Shown here piece after piece: positions 19,225-28,801 of a stretch of 50,972 nt of DNA. The stretch spans positions 1 through 50,972 of the forward strand of contig NZ_VWXM01000002.1 in NCBI RefSeq assembly GCF_009268105.1. The letters are read 5' to 3'. The translations under genes and the position numbers were made by a program. The notes below the pieces were generated by a model. It was not told the DNA's origin and ran no database searches. It saw nothing but the letters and a program-made list of their open reading frames with translations. The stretch's first letter is position 1; each line of letters begins with the position of its first letter. Source of the DNA: Candidatus Phytoplasma sacchari. GTDB taxonomy: Bacteria > Bacillota_I > Bacilli_A > Acholeplasmatales > Acholeplasmataceae.

Positions 19225-20055
19225 ATGTCTATAAAAAAATACAAACCAACATCAAACGGACATCGTAATATGCGTTTACAAAGTTTTAACGAAATTACTA
19301 CTTCCGAACCAGAAAAAAAACTTTTAATTTTTAAAAAAAATAATGCAGGAAGAAATAACCAAGGCAAGATTACTGTAAGACATAGGGGCGGAGGAGCCAA
19401 AAGAAAATATCGTCTTATTGATTTCAAACGTAATAAAGATTATATTATAGGTAAAGTATCATCTATAGAATATGATCCAAATCGCAATTGCTATATTTCT
19501 TTAATTCATTATAAAGATGGAGGAAAAAGATATATTTTATCTCCGAAATATTTAAAAGTAGGTAATCAAATATGTTCTGGTCCAGAAGTTGATATTAAAG
19601 TCGGTAATACTTTACCTTTAAAAAATATTCCTGTAGGTACTTTTATACATAATATTGAATTAAAACCAGGTGGTGGTGGTAAATTAGCTCGCAGTGCAGG
19701 TACATCAGTTCAGATTATTAAAAAAGAAGAAAAATATGTAGATATAAGTTTACCTTCGGGAGAAATTAGAAAAGTTTTAAGTGTTTGTAGAGCAACTATA
19801 GGTGTTGTAGGTAATGAATCTTATAAGTTAATAAGAAATGGTAAAGCTGGTAGAACACGTTATTTATCTATTCGTCCTACTGTTAGAGGTTCTGCTATGA
19901 ATCCTAATGATCACCCACATGGTGGTGGAGAAGGTCGTGCTCCTATCGGACGTAAATCTCCTATGACACCTTGGGGTAAAAAAGCTCGTGGAATTAAGAC
20001 ACGTAAAAAAAATAAACCTTATAGTAATCTTATTATTAAAAAACGTAAAAAATAA
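19225..20055 (+). CDS. rplB: 50S ribosomal protein L2
   Basis: L2 is a core 23S-binding protein needed for peptidyl transfer. The C-terminal histidine region is intact: [20 protein letters not shown], with the His that is critical in other bacteria. Further landmarks are [16 protein letters not shown] and [12 protein letters not shown]. The length of 276 residues is normal. AGAGAAAGG lies 13 bases before the ATG. It is separated from rplW by 85 bases with the hairpin, the only such interruption between rplC and secY. Confidence 0.97.
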   Translation: MSIKKYKPTSNGHRNMRLQSFNEITTSEPEKKLLIFKKNNAGRNNQGKITVRHRGGGAKRKYRLIDFKRNKDYIIGKVSSIEYDPNRNCYISLIHYKDGGKRYILSPKYLKVGNQICSGPEVDIKVGNTLPLKNIPVGTFIHNIELKPGGGGKLARSAGTSVQIIKKEEKYVDISLPSGEIRKVLSVCRATIGVVGNESYKLIRNGKAGRTRYLSIRPTVRGSAMNPNDHPHGGGEGRAPIGRKSPMTPWGKKARGIKTRKKNKPYSNLIIKKRKK

Positions 20056-20081
20056 ATAAAAAAGAGGTATAATAAAGAAAA

Positions 20082-20363
20082 ATGTCTCGTTCTATAAAAA
20101 AAGGACCTTTTTGTGATCAAAATCTATTATCTAAAATAGTTGAACAAAATAAAAGTAAAAAAAAAAAAGTTATTAAAACACGTTCTCGTAAAAGTACTAT
20201 TTTGCCTGAATTTATAGGTCATAAAATAGCTATTTATAATGGTAAAGACTATATCGTTTCTTCTATTACAGAAGATATGGTAGGTCATAAATTATCGGAA
20301 TTTTCTTCTACTCGTAATTTTCGTGGACATGCTAAAGAAGATAAGAAAAAACCAAAAAAATAA
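20082..20363 (+). CDS. rpsS: 30S ribosomal protein S19
   Basis: S19 forms a complex with S13 in the 30S head near the A and P sites. [12 protein letters not shown] is the classical N-terminus, followed by [23 protein letters not shown] and [16 protein letters not shown]. The length of 93 residues is normal. AAAGAGG lies upstream of the ATG at a rather long distance of 14 bases. It is in the conserved rplB-rpsS-rplV order. Confidence 0.96.
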   Translation: MSRSIKKGPFCDQNLLSKIVEQNKSKKKKVIKTRSRKSTILPEFIGHKIAIYNGKDYIVSSITEDMVGHKLSEFSSTRNFRGHAKEDKKKPKK

Positions 20364-20386
20364 TTTAAAGAAAGTAATCAAATCAT

Positions 20387-20761
20387 ATGAATGTAAAAGC
20401 TATTGCTAATAAAATACCTATTTCTCCACGTAAAGTTCGTTTAGTAGCAGATTTAATTAGAGGAAAAAAAATTAAAGAAGCACAATCAATTTTATTATTT
20501 ACTCGTAAAGTAGCATCACCAATTATTTCTAAACTTTTAAAAAGTGTAGTTTCAAATGCTGTTCATAATTATAAATTAAAAGAAGATGATTTGTATATTA
20601 ATAAAATTTTTGTTAATGAAGGTTTTCGTTTAACTCGTTTTTCTCCTAGAGCGAAAGGAAAAACCAATAAAATAAAAAAAAGAACTAGTCATATAACAGT
20701 ATTTGTTACTTCTAAGGAAAAATTATTTAAGGAGATTGAGGAAAATGGGTCAAAAAACTAA
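20387..20761 (+). CDS. rplV: 50S ribosomal protein L22
   Basis: L22 has a hairpin extending into the exit tunnel opposite L4. Typical segments are [19 protein letters not shown], the A-x-x-I-L helix, and the hairpin [20 protein letters not shown]. It has 124 residues against the usual 110-115; the additional residues are at the C-terminus and overlap the start of rpsC by 17 bases. AAAGAAAG lies 17 bases before the ATG. Confidence 0.96.
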   Translation: MNVKAIANKIPISPRKVRLVADLIRGKKIKEAQSILLFTRKVASPIISKLLKSVVSNAVHNYKLKEDDLYINKIFVNEGFRLTRFSPRAKGKTNKIKKRTSHITVFVTSKEKLFKEIEENGSKN

Positions 20762-21431
20762 TCCAAACGGACTAAGATTAGGTATTATTAAAAATTGGAA
20801 ATCTAGATGGTATGCAGATGACAAAAAAGTTCCTATTCTAATTTTAGAAGATTTTAATATTAGAAATTTAATAAAAACTTTTTATCCTAAAGGAACTATT
20901 TCTCAAATTGATATAAAACGTTTGAAAAAGTCCGATAGTGAACAAATCGAAATTGATATTTATACTTCTAAAATAGGTATTATTCAAGGTGCTGAAAATA
21001 AAAATAAAAATAATTTAGTAAAAAAAATAGAAGAATCGATTAATAAAAAAGTTGAAATTAATGTTTTTGAAGTCAAAATGCCTGAAAAAAACTCTTATTT
21101 AGTTGCACAAAATATTGCTACACAATTAGAAAACAGAGTTTATTTCAAAGTAGCTCAAAAGATGGCTGCTCAAAAAGCTCTGAAAAAAGGAGCTAAGGGT
21201 GTAAAGATTTCTATATCAGGACGTTTAGGAGGAGTTGAAATAGCAAGAAGAGAAACTATTTCTTTAGGATTAGTTCCTCTAAATACTTTAAGAGCTGATA
21301 TAGATTATGCTTTTTATGAAGCAAATACTGTTTATGGAGTTATAGGTATACAAATTTGGATTTTTAATGATGAAATTTTACCTCATAAAAATCAAAAAAA
21401 TAATAAAATGATAAATAATAATAAAATATGA
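20745..21431 (+). CDS. rpsC: 30S ribosomal protein S3
   Basis: S3 has a KH domain and lines the mRNA entry tunnel, where it contributes to helicase activity. The start is ATG at 20745 ([13 protein letters not shown], the family N-terminus) because AAGGAGATTGAGG stands just before it; an in-frame upstream TTG at 20703 inside rplV would add 14 residues with no family counterpart. The C-terminal half has [13 protein letters not shown] and [13 protein letters not shown]. The protein has 228 residues. A 95-base gap with an AT-only inverted repeat (21458-21482) precedes rplP. Confidence 0.95.
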   Translation: MGQKTNPNGLRLGIIKNWKSRWYADDKKVPILILEDFNIRNLIKTFYPKGTISQIDIKRLKKSDSEQIEIDIYTSKIGIIQGAENKNKNNLVKKIEESINKKVEINVFEVKMPEKNSYLVAQNIATQLENRVYFKVAQKMAAQKALKKGAKGVKISISGRLGGVEIARRETISLGLVPLNTLRADIDYAFYEANTVYGVIGIQIWIFNDEILPHKNQKNNKMINNNKI

Positions 21432-21526
21432 AAATAAACATAACAATAGTAAATTACAATTATTAAATAAATTATAATAATTTTAAAATAAAATGGATGA
21501 TTAACTGAAATAAAGAGGTAAAAAAT

Positions 21527-21946
21527 ATGTTAATACCTAAAAAAACTAAATTCCGTCGTCCTCATCGTCTAAGTTACGAAGGTAAATCAAAGGGTAAAAA
21601 CAAAATTATTAATGGTAATTATGGTCTTATTGCTAAAACAGGGGATTGGATATCTAATAAACAAATTGAAGCTGCTAGAATTTCTATGACTCGTCATATG
21701 AAAAGAGAAGGAAGAGTTTGGATTAATATTTTCCCTCATCTATCTCTTACAAGAAAACCTTTGGAAGTTAGAATGGGATCTGGAAAAGGAACACCTGAAT
21801 TATGGGTAGCAGTTGTTAAAAAAGGTAAAGTTATTTTTGAAGTTAGTGATATAAATAATTCTGATAAATTAGAAATAGAGGCTTTAAGACTTGCTTCTCA
21901 TAAATTATCTATCAAAACTAAAATTGTAAAAAAAGGACAAGAGTAG
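21527..21946 (+). CDS. rplP: 50S ribosomal protein L16
   Basis: L16 organises the A-site region of the 50S subunit. [14 protein letters not shown] starts the protein, as in the family. Other signatures are GWI-like [19 protein letters not shown] (residues 43-61) and [18 protein letters not shown], the loop near the peptidyl transferase centre. The length of 139 residues is normal. AAAGAGG lies 9 bases before the ATG. rpmC follows after 3 bases. Confidence 0.97.
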   Translation: MLIPKKTKFRRPHRLSYEGKSKGKNKIINGNYGLIAKTGDWISNKQIEAARISMTRHMKREGRVWINIFPHLSLTRKPLEVRMGSGKGTPELWVAVVKKGKVIFEVSDINNSDKLEIEALRLASHKLSIKTKIVKKGQE

Positions 21947-21949
21947 TAA

Positions 21950-22162
21950 ATGAAAATTGAAGAAATTCGTAAATTATCAGACTCCGAAATAAAAGAGAAA
22001 ATTTATATTTTACAAAAGAAATTATTTGATAATAAAATTAAAATTGATTTAACTAAGATTAAAGATACATCTGTTTTAAAAAAAAATAGAAAAACAATAT
22101 CTAGAATGAAAACAATTATAAGAGAAAGAGAAATATTAAAAGAACATAATAATAATAGATAA
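21950..22162 (+). CDS. rpmC: 50S ribosomal protein L29
   Basis: A small two-helix protein near the exit tunnel. MKIEEIRKLSDSEIKEKI is the classical N-terminus, and the second helix ends in I-x-R-M-K-T-I-I-R-E-R. It has 70 residues. The start lies 3 bases after rplP, and GGACAAGAG at the end of rplP serves as ribosome binding site. An A-rich spacer of 74 bases follows, with repeated AAAAAAT units (22162-22190). Confidence 0.93.
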   Translation: MKIEEIRKLSDSEIKEKIYILQKKLFDNKIKIDLTKIKDTSVLKKNRKTISRMKTIIREREILKEHNNNR

Positions 22163-22236
22163 AAATAAAAAATAAAAAATAAAAAATATAAATTTGAATT
22201 ATTATTATTTCAGAAAAAATTAAGAAAGATATAGTT

Positions 22237-22515
22237 ATGCGTAATGTTAGAAAAAAATTAAAAGGTTTTGTAATTTCTGATAAAATGGATAAGACAATAA
22301 CTGTTATTGTTGATTATTACAAAAAACATTTTTTATATGATAAGAAAATTAAAAAGACCAGTAAATTTCATGTTCATGATGAAAAAGAAATTGCAAAAAT
22401 AGGATATTTAGTGGAATTTGTAGAAACAAGACCATTATCTAAAACTAAAAGATTTAGATTATTAAATATTTTAAAAAAAAATTCACCTGAAAATTCGAAA
22501 AATAAGGAAAATTAA
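22237..22515 (+). CDS. rpsQ: 30S ribosomal protein S17
   Basis: S17 is an OB-fold primary binder of 16S r[22 protein letters not shown] is the family N-terminus, then KFHVHDE (usual KYKAHDE) and [17 protein letters not shown]. It has 92 residues. AAGAAAG lies 9 bases before the ATG. rplN starts 3 bases downstream, with AAGGAAAA as its site. Confidence 0.96.
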   Translation: MRNVRKKLKGFVISDKMDKTITVIVDYYKKHFLYDKKIKKTSKFHVHDEKEIAKIGYLVEFVETRPLSKTKRFRLLNILKKNSPENSKNKEN

Positions 22516-22518
22516 GTT

Positions 22519-22899
22519 ATGATCCAAAGAAATAGTCGTCTTATTGTTGCTGATAATAGCGGCGCTAAAGAAGTTTTAGTAATTGATATTCCGGGAGCTA
22601 GTAAAAGACGTTATGCTGGAATAGGTGATATTGTTATTGTTTCTGTAAAAAAAGCTTTTTCTTCAGGTTTGATAAAAAAAGGTGAAAAATCTAAAGCTTT
22701 AATTTTAAGAACTAAAATAGGTTCCAGTGGTATAGATGGTTCTTATATTAAATTTAGTGATAACGCTGTTATTCTTATTAAAGATGATTTAACACCAAGA
22801 GGAACAAGAATTTTCGGACCAGTAGTTAGAAATAATAAATTAAAAAGTATTAATTTTTCAAAATTTCTTTCTTTAGCAGAAAAAGTGTTTATAGTTTAA
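22519..22899 (+). CDS. rplN: 50S ribosomal protein L14
   Basis: L14 contributes to the intersubunit bridge and to the factor-binding side of the 50[20 protein letters not shown] is typical, as are the central GDIVIVSVK and the C-terminal [16 protein letters not shown] [12 protein letters not shown] and FLSLAEKVF. It has 126 residues against the usual 122. The start is tightly coupled to rpsQ (3-base gap). Confidence 0.96.
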   Translation: MIQRNSRLIVADNSGAKEVLVIDIPGASKRRYAGIGDIVIVSVKKAFSSGLIKKGEKSKALILRTKIGSSGIDGSYIKFSDNAVILIKDDLTPRGTRIFGPVVRNNKLKSINFSKFLSLAEKVFIV

Positions 22900-22928
22900 T
22901 TTAAACGATGAAAGTGTATAGGTATAAT

Positions 22929-23276
22929 ATGTATATTAAAGTTGGCGATTATGTTGCTATTATAACTGGTAAAGACCGATTTTTTATTGATGAAAATGGA
23001 CAAAAAAAAAATAAAATTGGTAAAGTTTTAAAAATTTTTTTTAAAGAGCAAAAAGTTTTGGTAGAAGGAGTTAATATTATAACTAAGCACCAAAAGCCTA
23101 TGAATAAAGAAACTAAAGGAAGTATTATTAAACAAGAAGTCCCTATTCATATTTCTAATGTTTCTTTAATAGATCCTGATAAAAAAATTCCTACAAGAAT
23201 AGGTTTTAGATTAGAGTCTAATAAAAAAGTACGTTATAGTAAAAAAACAGGAACTATTTTGGATATTTTGAATTAA
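22929..23276 (+). CDS. rplX: 50S ribosomal protein L24
   Basis: L24 starts 50S assembly and lies by the tunnel exit. The KOW segment is VGDYVAIITGKD, followed by GKVLKIFFKEQKVLVEGVN and the family motif TKHQKP. I place the start at ATG 22929 (MYIKVGD), which matches the family N-terminus and has AGG 8 bases upstream; an in-frame ATG at 22908 would add seven residues. Oddity: about ten residues (RFFIDENGQK) are inserted in the KOW loop where the family has KGKTG. Confidence 0.93.
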   Translation: MYIKVGDYVAIITGKDRFFIDENGQKKNKIGKVLKIFFKEQKVLVEGVNIITKHQKPMNKETKGSIIKQEVPIHISNVSLIDPDKKIPTRIGFRLESNKKVRYSKKTGTILDILN

Positions 23277-23293
23277 AAGTAAGGTTTAAATAG

Positions 23294-23833
23294 ATGAGAA
23301 AAAATAATAATTTGAATACGGGGAATTCTTTTTTGACTTTAAAAGAAATTTTTAATTTTAAATCTTTAATGCAATTACCTAAAATAGAAAAAATAGTGGT
23401 AAATATGGGTGTTGGTGATGCTATATCAAATGTGAAACTTTTAGATGATTTAGCAGAACAGATGACTTTAATATGTGGACAAATACCTATAGTTACTAAA
23501 GCAAAAAAATCTATTTCTAATTTTAAATTAAGAGAAGGTATGCCTATTGGTTTAAAAGTAACTTTAAGAAGATCAAAAAAAGAATTTTTTTTAAATAAAT
23601 TAATTAAAATTGTTTTTCCTAGAATCAGGGATTTTAGAGGTTTATCTAACAAATCCTTTGATGGTAAAGGTAATTATTCTTTTGGTATAAAAGAACAAAT
23701 TGTCTTTCCCGAAATTGATTTAGATAAAGTTAGAAAAGTTCAGGGAATGGATATTTGTATAGTTACTACAGCTAAAAATGATTCTGATGCTAGAAAATTA
23801 CTAGAATTTTACGGAATGCCTTTTAAAATTTAG
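23294..23833 (+). CDS. rplE: 50S ribosomal protein L5
   Basis: L5 binds 5S rRNA and contacts P-site tRNA through its beta2-beta3 loop. Family segments are [43 protein letters not shown], the [16 protein letters not shown] part and [19 protein letters not shown]. The length of 179 residues is normal. AAGTAAGG stands 9 bases before the ATG. Confidence 0.97.
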   Translation: MRKNNNLNTGNSFLTLKEIFNFKSLMQLPKIEKIVVNMGVGDAISNVKLLDDLAEQMTLICGQIPIVTKAKKSISNFKLREGMPIGLKVTLRRSKKEFFLNKLIKIVFPRIRDFRGLSNKSFDGKGNYSFGIKEQIVFPEIDLDKVRKVQGMDICIVTTAKNDSDARKLLEFYGMPFKI

Positions 23834-23899
23834 AAAAGATTTATAGAATAAATTATTTAATAAAATACAATTGACAAAAAATAAAGGAGATTATTAATT

Positions 23900-24169
23900 T
23901 TGGCAAAAAAATCTAAAATTGTTAAAAATAAAAAACAAAAAGAACTTTATTTAAAATATAGAGAAAAACGTTTGAAATTAAAAAAACAAAAAGATTATAT
24001 TGGTTTATCAAAATTACCTATCCAATCTTCTTCTGTACGTCTTAAAAATATAGATCAAATAGATGGAAGATCAAGAGGTTATATGAGAAAATTTGGTTTA
24101 TCCAGAATTAATTTTCGTTCTTTAAGTAATAAAGGCGAAATACCTGGTGTAAAAAAAATTAGTTGGTAA
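23900..24169 (+). CDS. rpsN: 30S ribosomal protein S14, zinc-free long form
   Basis: The start is TTG at 23900, preceded by [22 protein letters not shown] is the expected N-terminus. The 89-residue length and the absence of any C-x-x-C pair place it in the long, zinc-independent S14 class. The C-terminal part [17 protein letters not shown] followed by [11 protein letters not shown] is diagnostic. It is in the normal rplE-rpsN-rpsH position. Confidence 0.95.
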   Translation: MAKKSKIVKNKKQKELYLKYREKRLKLKKQKDYIGLSKLPIQSSSVRLKNIDQIDGRSRGYMRKFGLSRINFRSLSNKGEIPGVKKISW

Positions 24170-24196
24170 AAAAATAAGAAAGGAGTTAGATTATTT

Positions 24197-24565
24197 ATGA
24201 TAACAGATCCTATTGCTGATTTATTAACTAGAATAAGAAATGCTAATATGATGAATTATGAAAAAGTTTCTGTTCCTAATTCTAAATTAAAGTTAAAAAT
24301 TTTAGAAATTATGAAAAGAGAAGGTTTTATAAAAGATTTTTTTATTAAACAAAAATGTATTATTATTTTATTAAAATACAATAGTTTCAAAGAAAAGAGT
24401 ATTTTAGGATTAAAAAGAGTTTCTAAATATGTTTCATCAAAAAAAATACCTAGAGTTTTAAACGGTTTAGGAATAGCTTTAATTTCTACTTCTCAAGGTA
24501 TTTTGACTGATTATGAAGCAATATCAAAAAATATAGGAGGACAAATTTTAGCTTATATTTGGTAA
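24197..24565 (+). CDS. rpsH: 30S ribosomal protein S8
   Basis: S8 is a central-domain organiser of 16S rRNA and the translational repressor of the spc operon in E. coli. [16 protein letters not shown] is the family N-terminus. The C-terminal block normally S-T-S-x-G-I-(ML)-(ST)-D reads [12 protein letters not shown], followed by [11 protein letters not shown]. It has 122 residues, shorter than the usual 130-132 by a trimmed middle. AAGAAAGGAG precedes the ATG. Confidence 0.96.
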   Translation: MITDPIADLLTRIRNANMMNYEKVSVPNSKLKLKILEIMKREGFIKDFFIKQKCIIILLKYNSFKEKSILGLKRVSKYVSSKKIPRVLNGLGIALISTSQGILTDYEAISKNIGGQILAYIW

Positions 24566-24590
24566 TTGTTTATAAGGAGAAAAAAATTAA

Positions 24591-25133
24591 ATGTCAAGAA
24601 TAGGTAAAAAAGTCATTATAGTTCCTGATGGAATTACTGTTGATATTAAAGATAAAAATTTGATAAAAGTTCATTCATCAGAAAATACTCTTCAATATCA
24701 ATTTAATCCTTTATTAAACATTGTTTTAAAAGATAATTTAATAAATATTTATAGACCTAATGATGAATTTTTTATGAGAAAGATTCATGGAACAACTAGA
24801 GCTTTATTAGCTAATATGATTTTAGGTTTAAAAAATATGTTTACTAAAAAAATTGAGATTGTTGGTATAGGTTTTGATGTAAAAAAAGAAGAATCTAATT
24901 TAGTTTTTAATCTAGGTTTTTCTCATAAAGTTAATTTACCTATTATTAATAATATTCAAGTAGAAATAATTAAAAATAAAGAAATTATTGTAAAAGGTTT
25001 TGATAAACAACTTGTAGGAGAATTTGCTGCTAAAATATTAAAATTAAAAAAACCAGAGCCTTACAAAGGAAAAGGTATTCGCTTGGTAGGTCAATATATT
25101 CATAGAAAATCTGGTAAAAGTAATAAAAAATAG
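24591..25133 (+). CDS. rplF: 50S ribosomal protein L6
   Basis: L6 lies next to the sarcin-ricin loop where elongation factors bind. MSRIGKKVIIVPDGI starts the protein as in the family, and the C-terminal KKPEPYKGKGIRL motif is intact. The length of 180 residues is normal. AAGGAGA lies 8 to 9 bases before the ATG. Confidence 0.97.
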   Translation: MSRIGKKVIIVPDGITVDIKDKNLIKVHSSENTLQYQFNPLLNIVLKDNLINIYRPNDEFFMRKIHGTTRALLANMILGLKNMFTKKIEIVGIGFDVKKEESNLVFNLGFSHKVNLPIINNIQVEIIKNKEIIVKGFDKQLVGEFAAKILKLKKPEPYKGKGIRLVGQYIHRKSGKSNKK

Positions 25134-25155
25134 AAAGGACAATTATTATAAAAAT

Positions 25156-25509
25156 ATGATAAATAAACAATCATCTTTTATTTTAAGAAAAAAACGTCAT
25201 ATTCGTATAAGGAAAAAAGTTATAGGAACCAAAGATAGACCTCGTTTAAGTGTTTTTTATTCTAATAGATATTTTTATGTTCAAATAATTGATGATCAAA
25301 ATCAAGTAACTTTGTGTAGTGCTCATAGTAAAGAACTTAATGTTAATGTTATTAATATAAAAGTTGCTTCTGATATAGGAAAAATTATAGCTAAAAAAGC
25401 CTTAAAAAAAGGTATTTCAGATATAGTTTTCGATCGTGGTGGATATTTATTTCATGGTCGTTTAAAAGCTTTAGCCGATGTTGTTAGGAAAGAAGGTCTT
25501 AAGTTTTGA
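25156..25509 (+). CDS. rplR: 50S ribosomal protein L18
   Basis: L18 binds 5S r[24 protein letters not shown] is the typical segment, with [20 protein letters not shown] near the end (family FDRGGYLYHGRVKALAD). The length of 117 residues is normal. GAAAGGA stands upstream of the ATG. The TGA stop overlaps the TTG start of rpsE. Confidence 0.97.
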   Translation: MINKQSSFILRKKRHIRIRKKVIGTKDRPRLSVFYSNRYFYVQIIDDQNQVTLCSAHSKELNVNVINIKVASDIGKIIAKKALKKGISDIVFDRGGYLFHGRLKALADVVRKEGLKF

Positions 25510-26045
25510 TTATTAATAAAAATACATCAAGTAAAAAAGATTTTTATAATTTTAAAAAAAATATATTTGAAGAAAAAGTAATTAAAATAAACAGAATCAC
25601 TAAAGTAGTTAAAGGTGGTCGACGTTTTCGTTTTTCTGCTTTAGTTGTAGTAGGAGACAAAAAAGGAAGAGTTGGGTTCGCTACAGGAAAAGCTCAAGAA
25701 ATTTTAGATGCTATTAGGAAAGCTTTAGAAAAAGCTAAAAAAGAAATGATAAAAATTTCACTTTCTGGTTCTACTATTCCGCACGAGATAATTGGTAAAT
25801 TTGGAGCATCAAAAACTTTTTTAAAACCAGCTTCAAAAGGTACTGGTATTGTTGCTGGTGGTAAAGCGGCAAGAACTATTCTAGAATTAGTAGGTATTAA
25901 AGATATTTTAACTAAATCTTTCGGTTCACGTACTTCTATTAATGTTATTAGAGCTACAATGAAAGGATTAAGAAATCTTAAAACTTTAAAAGATATAGAA
26001 AGAATTAGAGAAATATCTTTTAACTCCAGATTTAAAAAGGAATGA
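25506..26045 (+). CDS. rpsE: 30S ribosomal protein S5
   Basis: S5 acts in decoding fidelity and the mRNA entry channel. The core is [24 protein letters not shown], followed by GKAQE and the C-terminal IGAS-type [12 protein letters not shown], with LGSR-like [10 protein letters not shown]. The start is the TTG at 25506, overlapping the rplR stop by 4 bases (TTGA), with AAAGAAGG 8 bases upstream; no in-frame ATG precedes the conserved core. It has 179 residues, with an Asn/Lys-rich N-terminus. Confidence 0.94.
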   Translation: MIINKNTSSKKDFYNFKKNIFEEKVIKINRITKVVKGGRRFRFSALVVVGDKKGRVGFATGKAQEILDAIRKALEKAKKEMIKISLSGSTIPHEIIGKFGASKTFLKPASKGTGIVAGGKAARTILELVGIKDILTKSFGSRTSINVIRATMKGLRNLKTLKDIERIREISFNSRFKKE

Positions 26046-26055
26046 TGTTATACAG

Positions 26056-26253
26056 ATGAATAAGCTAAAAATTACTTTAAAAAAAAGTTTAATAGGTATA
26101 AATAGAAATCAAATAAGAAATGTTTATTCTTTAGGTTTAAAAAAGATAAATCAAGAAATTTTTGCAGAAGATAATGGTATCATCAGAGGTATTTTAAAAA
26201 AAATTAATCATTTAGTTTCAATAGAAAAAATAGTTATTTCTGAGAGGGATTGA
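26056..26253 (+). CDS. rpmD: 50S ribosomal protein L30
   Basis: L30 is a small beta-alpha-beta-alpha-beta protein of the 50S. KLKITLKKSLIGINRNQIRNV corresponds to the family pattern L-x-V-T-L-x-(KR)-S-x-I-G; LGLKKINQ and the GI-x-K-I-x-H-L-V segment follow. It has 65 residues. It lies between rpsE and rplO as expected, 10 bases after rpsE. Confidence 0.92.
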   Translation: MNKLKITLKKSLIGINRNQIRNVYSLGLKKINQEIFAEDNGIIRGILKKINHLVSIEKIVISERD

Positions 26254-26259
26254 TAAAAT

Positions 26260-26712
26260 ATGTTTTTACATTCATTAAAACCCATTAAAGGCGCTCGCAA
26301 AAAAACTAAACGTTTAGGACGAGGACCTGGAAGCGGTCATGGAAAAACTTCTGGTAAAGGTCATAAAGGTCAATTAGCTCGTTCTGGAGGAAAAACAAGA
26401 ATAGGTTTTGAAGGAGGACAAACTCCTTTTTTTCAAAGGATTCCTAAAAGAGGTTTTTTTAATTTTAATCAAACAAAATATTCTGTAGTTAACATAGATA
26501 AATTAGAAATATTTGATAATGATACAATTGTTACCAAAGATTTGTTATTTCAAAAAAAAATTGTTAAAAAAAAATCATTATTAATTAAAATTTTAGGTAA
26601 AGGTATTTTGACTAAAAAATTAATTGTACAAGCTTCTAAATTTTCTGATAAGGCTAAAAAAAATATTGAAAAAAATGGCGGAAATATTGAAATTATAGGA
26701 TCAAAATATTAA
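26260..26712 (+). CDS. rplO: 50S ribosomal protein L15
   Basis: L15 is a late assembly protein with a long glycine-rich extension into 23S rRNA: RLGRGPGSGHGKTSGKGHKG and RSGGKTRIGFEGGQTPFFQR. The globular C-terminus ends in NGGNIEIIG. The length of 150 residues is normal. GAGAGGGAT lies upstream of ATG 26260. secY starts one base after its stop. Confidence 0.97.
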   Translation: MFLHSLKPIKGARKKTKRLGRGPGSGHGKTSGKGHKGQLARSGGKTRIGFEGGQTPFFQRIPKRGFFNFNQTKYSVVNIDKLEIFDNDTIVTKDLLFQKKIVKKKSLLIKILGKGILTKKLIVQASKFSDKAKKNIEKNGGNIEIIGSKY

Positions 26713-26713
26713 T

Positions 26714-27997
26714 ATGAATAAAATAATAGATTTTTTTTTTAGTAAAAAAAAAATAATTAAAAAAATATTTTTTACGTTAATTGTTATTTTTATATATATA
26801 GTCGGTAGTAAAATTCACATCCCCATTTTAACTAAAGAGCAATATGTTTTTTTAAGTTGGAAAGAAAAAATAAATAAAAATTTTAGTGAAATTTTCAATA
26901 TAAATATTTTCGGAGGAAGTTCACGTCCTTTATGTATTCTTTCTTTAGGTGTTGTACCTTACATAACTGCTTCTATTGTAATACAATTTGCTGTTAAAAT
27001 ATTACCTTTTTTAAAAGAATTAGAAGAACAAGGAGAAAAAGGTAAAAAAAAAATTAACTTAATAACACGTATTTTGACTATTTTTTTCTCTATATCACAT
27101 TGTATATATTCTATTGGTCAAACAGGTATTATGACAAATAATGAATTGAAATCAAATAAATTATTTGTTTTAAATATTATTTTTTTCTTAATAGTAGGAG
27201 TTTTTATTTGTATATGGCTAGCTGATCTTGTGACTTCTAGAGGAATAGGTAATGGGATTTCACTTTTGATAGTTGTTGGTATTAGTAGAGAATTATTTAA
27301 TACTTTTAAAAATGTAATATATACTAATTCTCAAATTTTACCTATATATTCAAAAATATTTATTTTTGTTTTATTTTTATTTTTACTGATTTTAACAGTT
27401 ATTTTATGTTCAACATATTTACAAATACCTATCAAATATGCTTATAAAAGAAATATAAAAGAAATGGAACCAAATATCCCTTTAAAAATTAATACAGCAG
27501 GTGTTTTACCTATAATCTTAGCAAATGCTTTTATTAGTATTCTTCCTACTATTAATCATTTTACAAAAGAAGATAGTTTTTTAAAAAAAATTGAAAAAAT
27601 TTTTTTGGAATCACGTTTTCAATATTTAGGTATAGGTTTTTTTATTTATTTATTATTAATTGTTTTTTTCTCTTTTTTTTCTGTTTTTATGACTATAAAT
27701 CCTAATGATATCGCAGAACATTTATCCCGTAAAGATGCTTTTTTAGAAAATGTTAAACCTGGTAGTCAAACTGTTTATAGATTAACTCATGAATTATTAA
27801 GAATTTCTATTATCGGAACTATTTTTTTAACTATATTAGCTGCCTTACCTGATTTAATCGGAAATTTGTTTAATATACAACAATATGTTAGATTTGGTGG
27901 AACAAGTTTTATTATTATTGTTGGTGTTTCCATGGAATATGTAGAAAATGTAATGAAAAAAACAGATATTAAAAATTTTTACAAAAAAATATTTTAA
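26714..27997 (+). CDS. secY: Preprotein translocase channel subunit SecY
   Basis: SecY forms the Sec channel in the single membrane of this wall-less cell. It has 427 residues with about ten hydrophobic segments. Conserved parts are FGGSSRPLCILSLGVVPYITASI (written in pieces: the plug region is GGSS-R-P and the TM2 motif is LGVVPYITASI), LADLVTSRGIGNGISLLI in TM4-5, and NPNDIAEHLSRKDAF near the cytosolic loop. In phytoplasmas Sec is the only known route for exporting membrane and effector proteins, which links this gene to the signal-peptide proteins at 41.5-46.3 kb. It follows rplO after one base and has no own strong ribosome binding site. Confidence 0.96.
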   Translation: MNKIIDFFFSKKKIIKKIFFTLIVIFIYIVGSKIHIPILTKEQYVFLSWKEKINKNFSEIFNINIFGGSSRPLCILSLGVVPYITASIVIQFAVKILPFLKELEEQGEKGKKKINLITRILTIFFSISHCIYSIGQTGIMTNNELKSNKLFVLNIIFFLIVGVFICIWLADLVTSRGIGNGISLLIVVGISRELFNTFKNVIYTNSQILPIYSKIFIFVLFLFLLILTVILCSTYLQIPIKYAYKRNIKEMEPNIPLKINTAGVLPIILANAFISILPTINHFTKEDSFLKKIEKIFLESRFQYLGIGFFIYLLLIVFFSFFSVFMTINPNDIAEHLSRKDAFLENVKPGSQTVYRLTHELLRISIIGTIFLTILAALPDLIGNLFNIQQYVRFGGTSFIIIVGVSMEYVENVMKKTDIKNFYKKIF

Positions 27998-28021
27998 TTT
28001 AATAATCAAGGAATATTTATA

Positions 28022-28783
28022 ATGATTTTAATTAAAAAAAACGAAGAAATTGATATAATGAGAGAAGCAGGCAAAATATTGTCTCGTATAAGAAAAGAAT
28101 TATCAAATTATTTAAAACCTGGTATTTCTACTTTTGAATTAGATATGATAGCATTTAATTTAATGAAAAAGTATAATGTTGAATCTGCATTCAAAGGTTA
28201 TAAAAAATTTATAGGTTATACTTGCATTTCTGTCAATGAGGTTGTAGTACACGGGATTCCTTCTAAAAATAAAATTTTAAGATTAGGAGATATTATAACT
28301 TTAGATATAGGTATTAAATTTAAGGGTTATTATGTTGATTCTGCTTGGACATATTATTTAGGAGAAATATCTTATTTTAAAAAAAAAATGATTAAAGATA
28401 CTCATGATGCTTTATTTGCAGGTATAAAAAAAGTTAAACCTGGTAATTATATTTCTGATATTTCTAATGCCATTGCTAAAATTGGTAAATTAAATAATTA
28501 TGGAATTATAGAAGTTTTTACAGGTCATGGTATAGGAACTAGTCTGCACGAAGCTCCTAATATTTTTAATTTTGATTTTACTAAAGAAGCATGTTATTTA
28601 GAAAAAAATCATATTTTGAAAAAAGGTATGACTTTTTGTATTGAACCTATGTTTACTTTAGGTAGTAAAGAAATTAAAATTTTATCTGATGGTTGGTCAG
28701 CTGTTACTATTGATTCTAGCTTAAGTTCTCATTTTGAGCATACAGTTTTAGTAACTGAAAATGGACATGAAATTTTAACATAA
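28022..28783 (+). CDS. map: Type I methionine aminopeptidase
   Basis: Removes the initiator methionine from nascent proteins. The five metal ligands are visible: the two Asp (ITLDIGI and YYVDSAWT), the His in GHGIGTSLHEAP, the Glu in CIEPMFTLG and the Glu in FEHTVLVT. The length of 253 residues is normal. It directly follows secY; adk, which separates them in most bacteria, is absent, an arrangement reported for phytoplasmas, where a secY-map fragment is a typing marker. AAGGAAT lies 9 bases before the ATG. Confidence 0.96.
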   Translation: MILIKKNEEIDIMREAGKILSRIRKELSNYLKPGISTFELDMIAFNLMKKYNVESAFKGYKKFIGYTCISVNEVVVHGIPSKNKILRLGDIITLDIGIKFKGYYVDSAWTYYLGEISYFKKKMIKDTHDALFAGIKKVKPGNYISDISNAIAKIGKLNNYGIIEVFTGHGIGTSLHEAPNIFNFDFTKEACYLEKNHILKKGMTFCIEPMFTLGSKEIKILSDGWSAVTIDSSLSSHFEHTVLVTENGHEILT

Positions 28784-28801
28784 AAAGTGTAGGTGATAAA
28801 A

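Noticed and set aside
20703..20744. Upstream TTG start for rpsC
   Set aside because: It lies inside rplV, would add 14 residues without family counterpart, and the ATG at 20745 has its own strong ribosome binding site.
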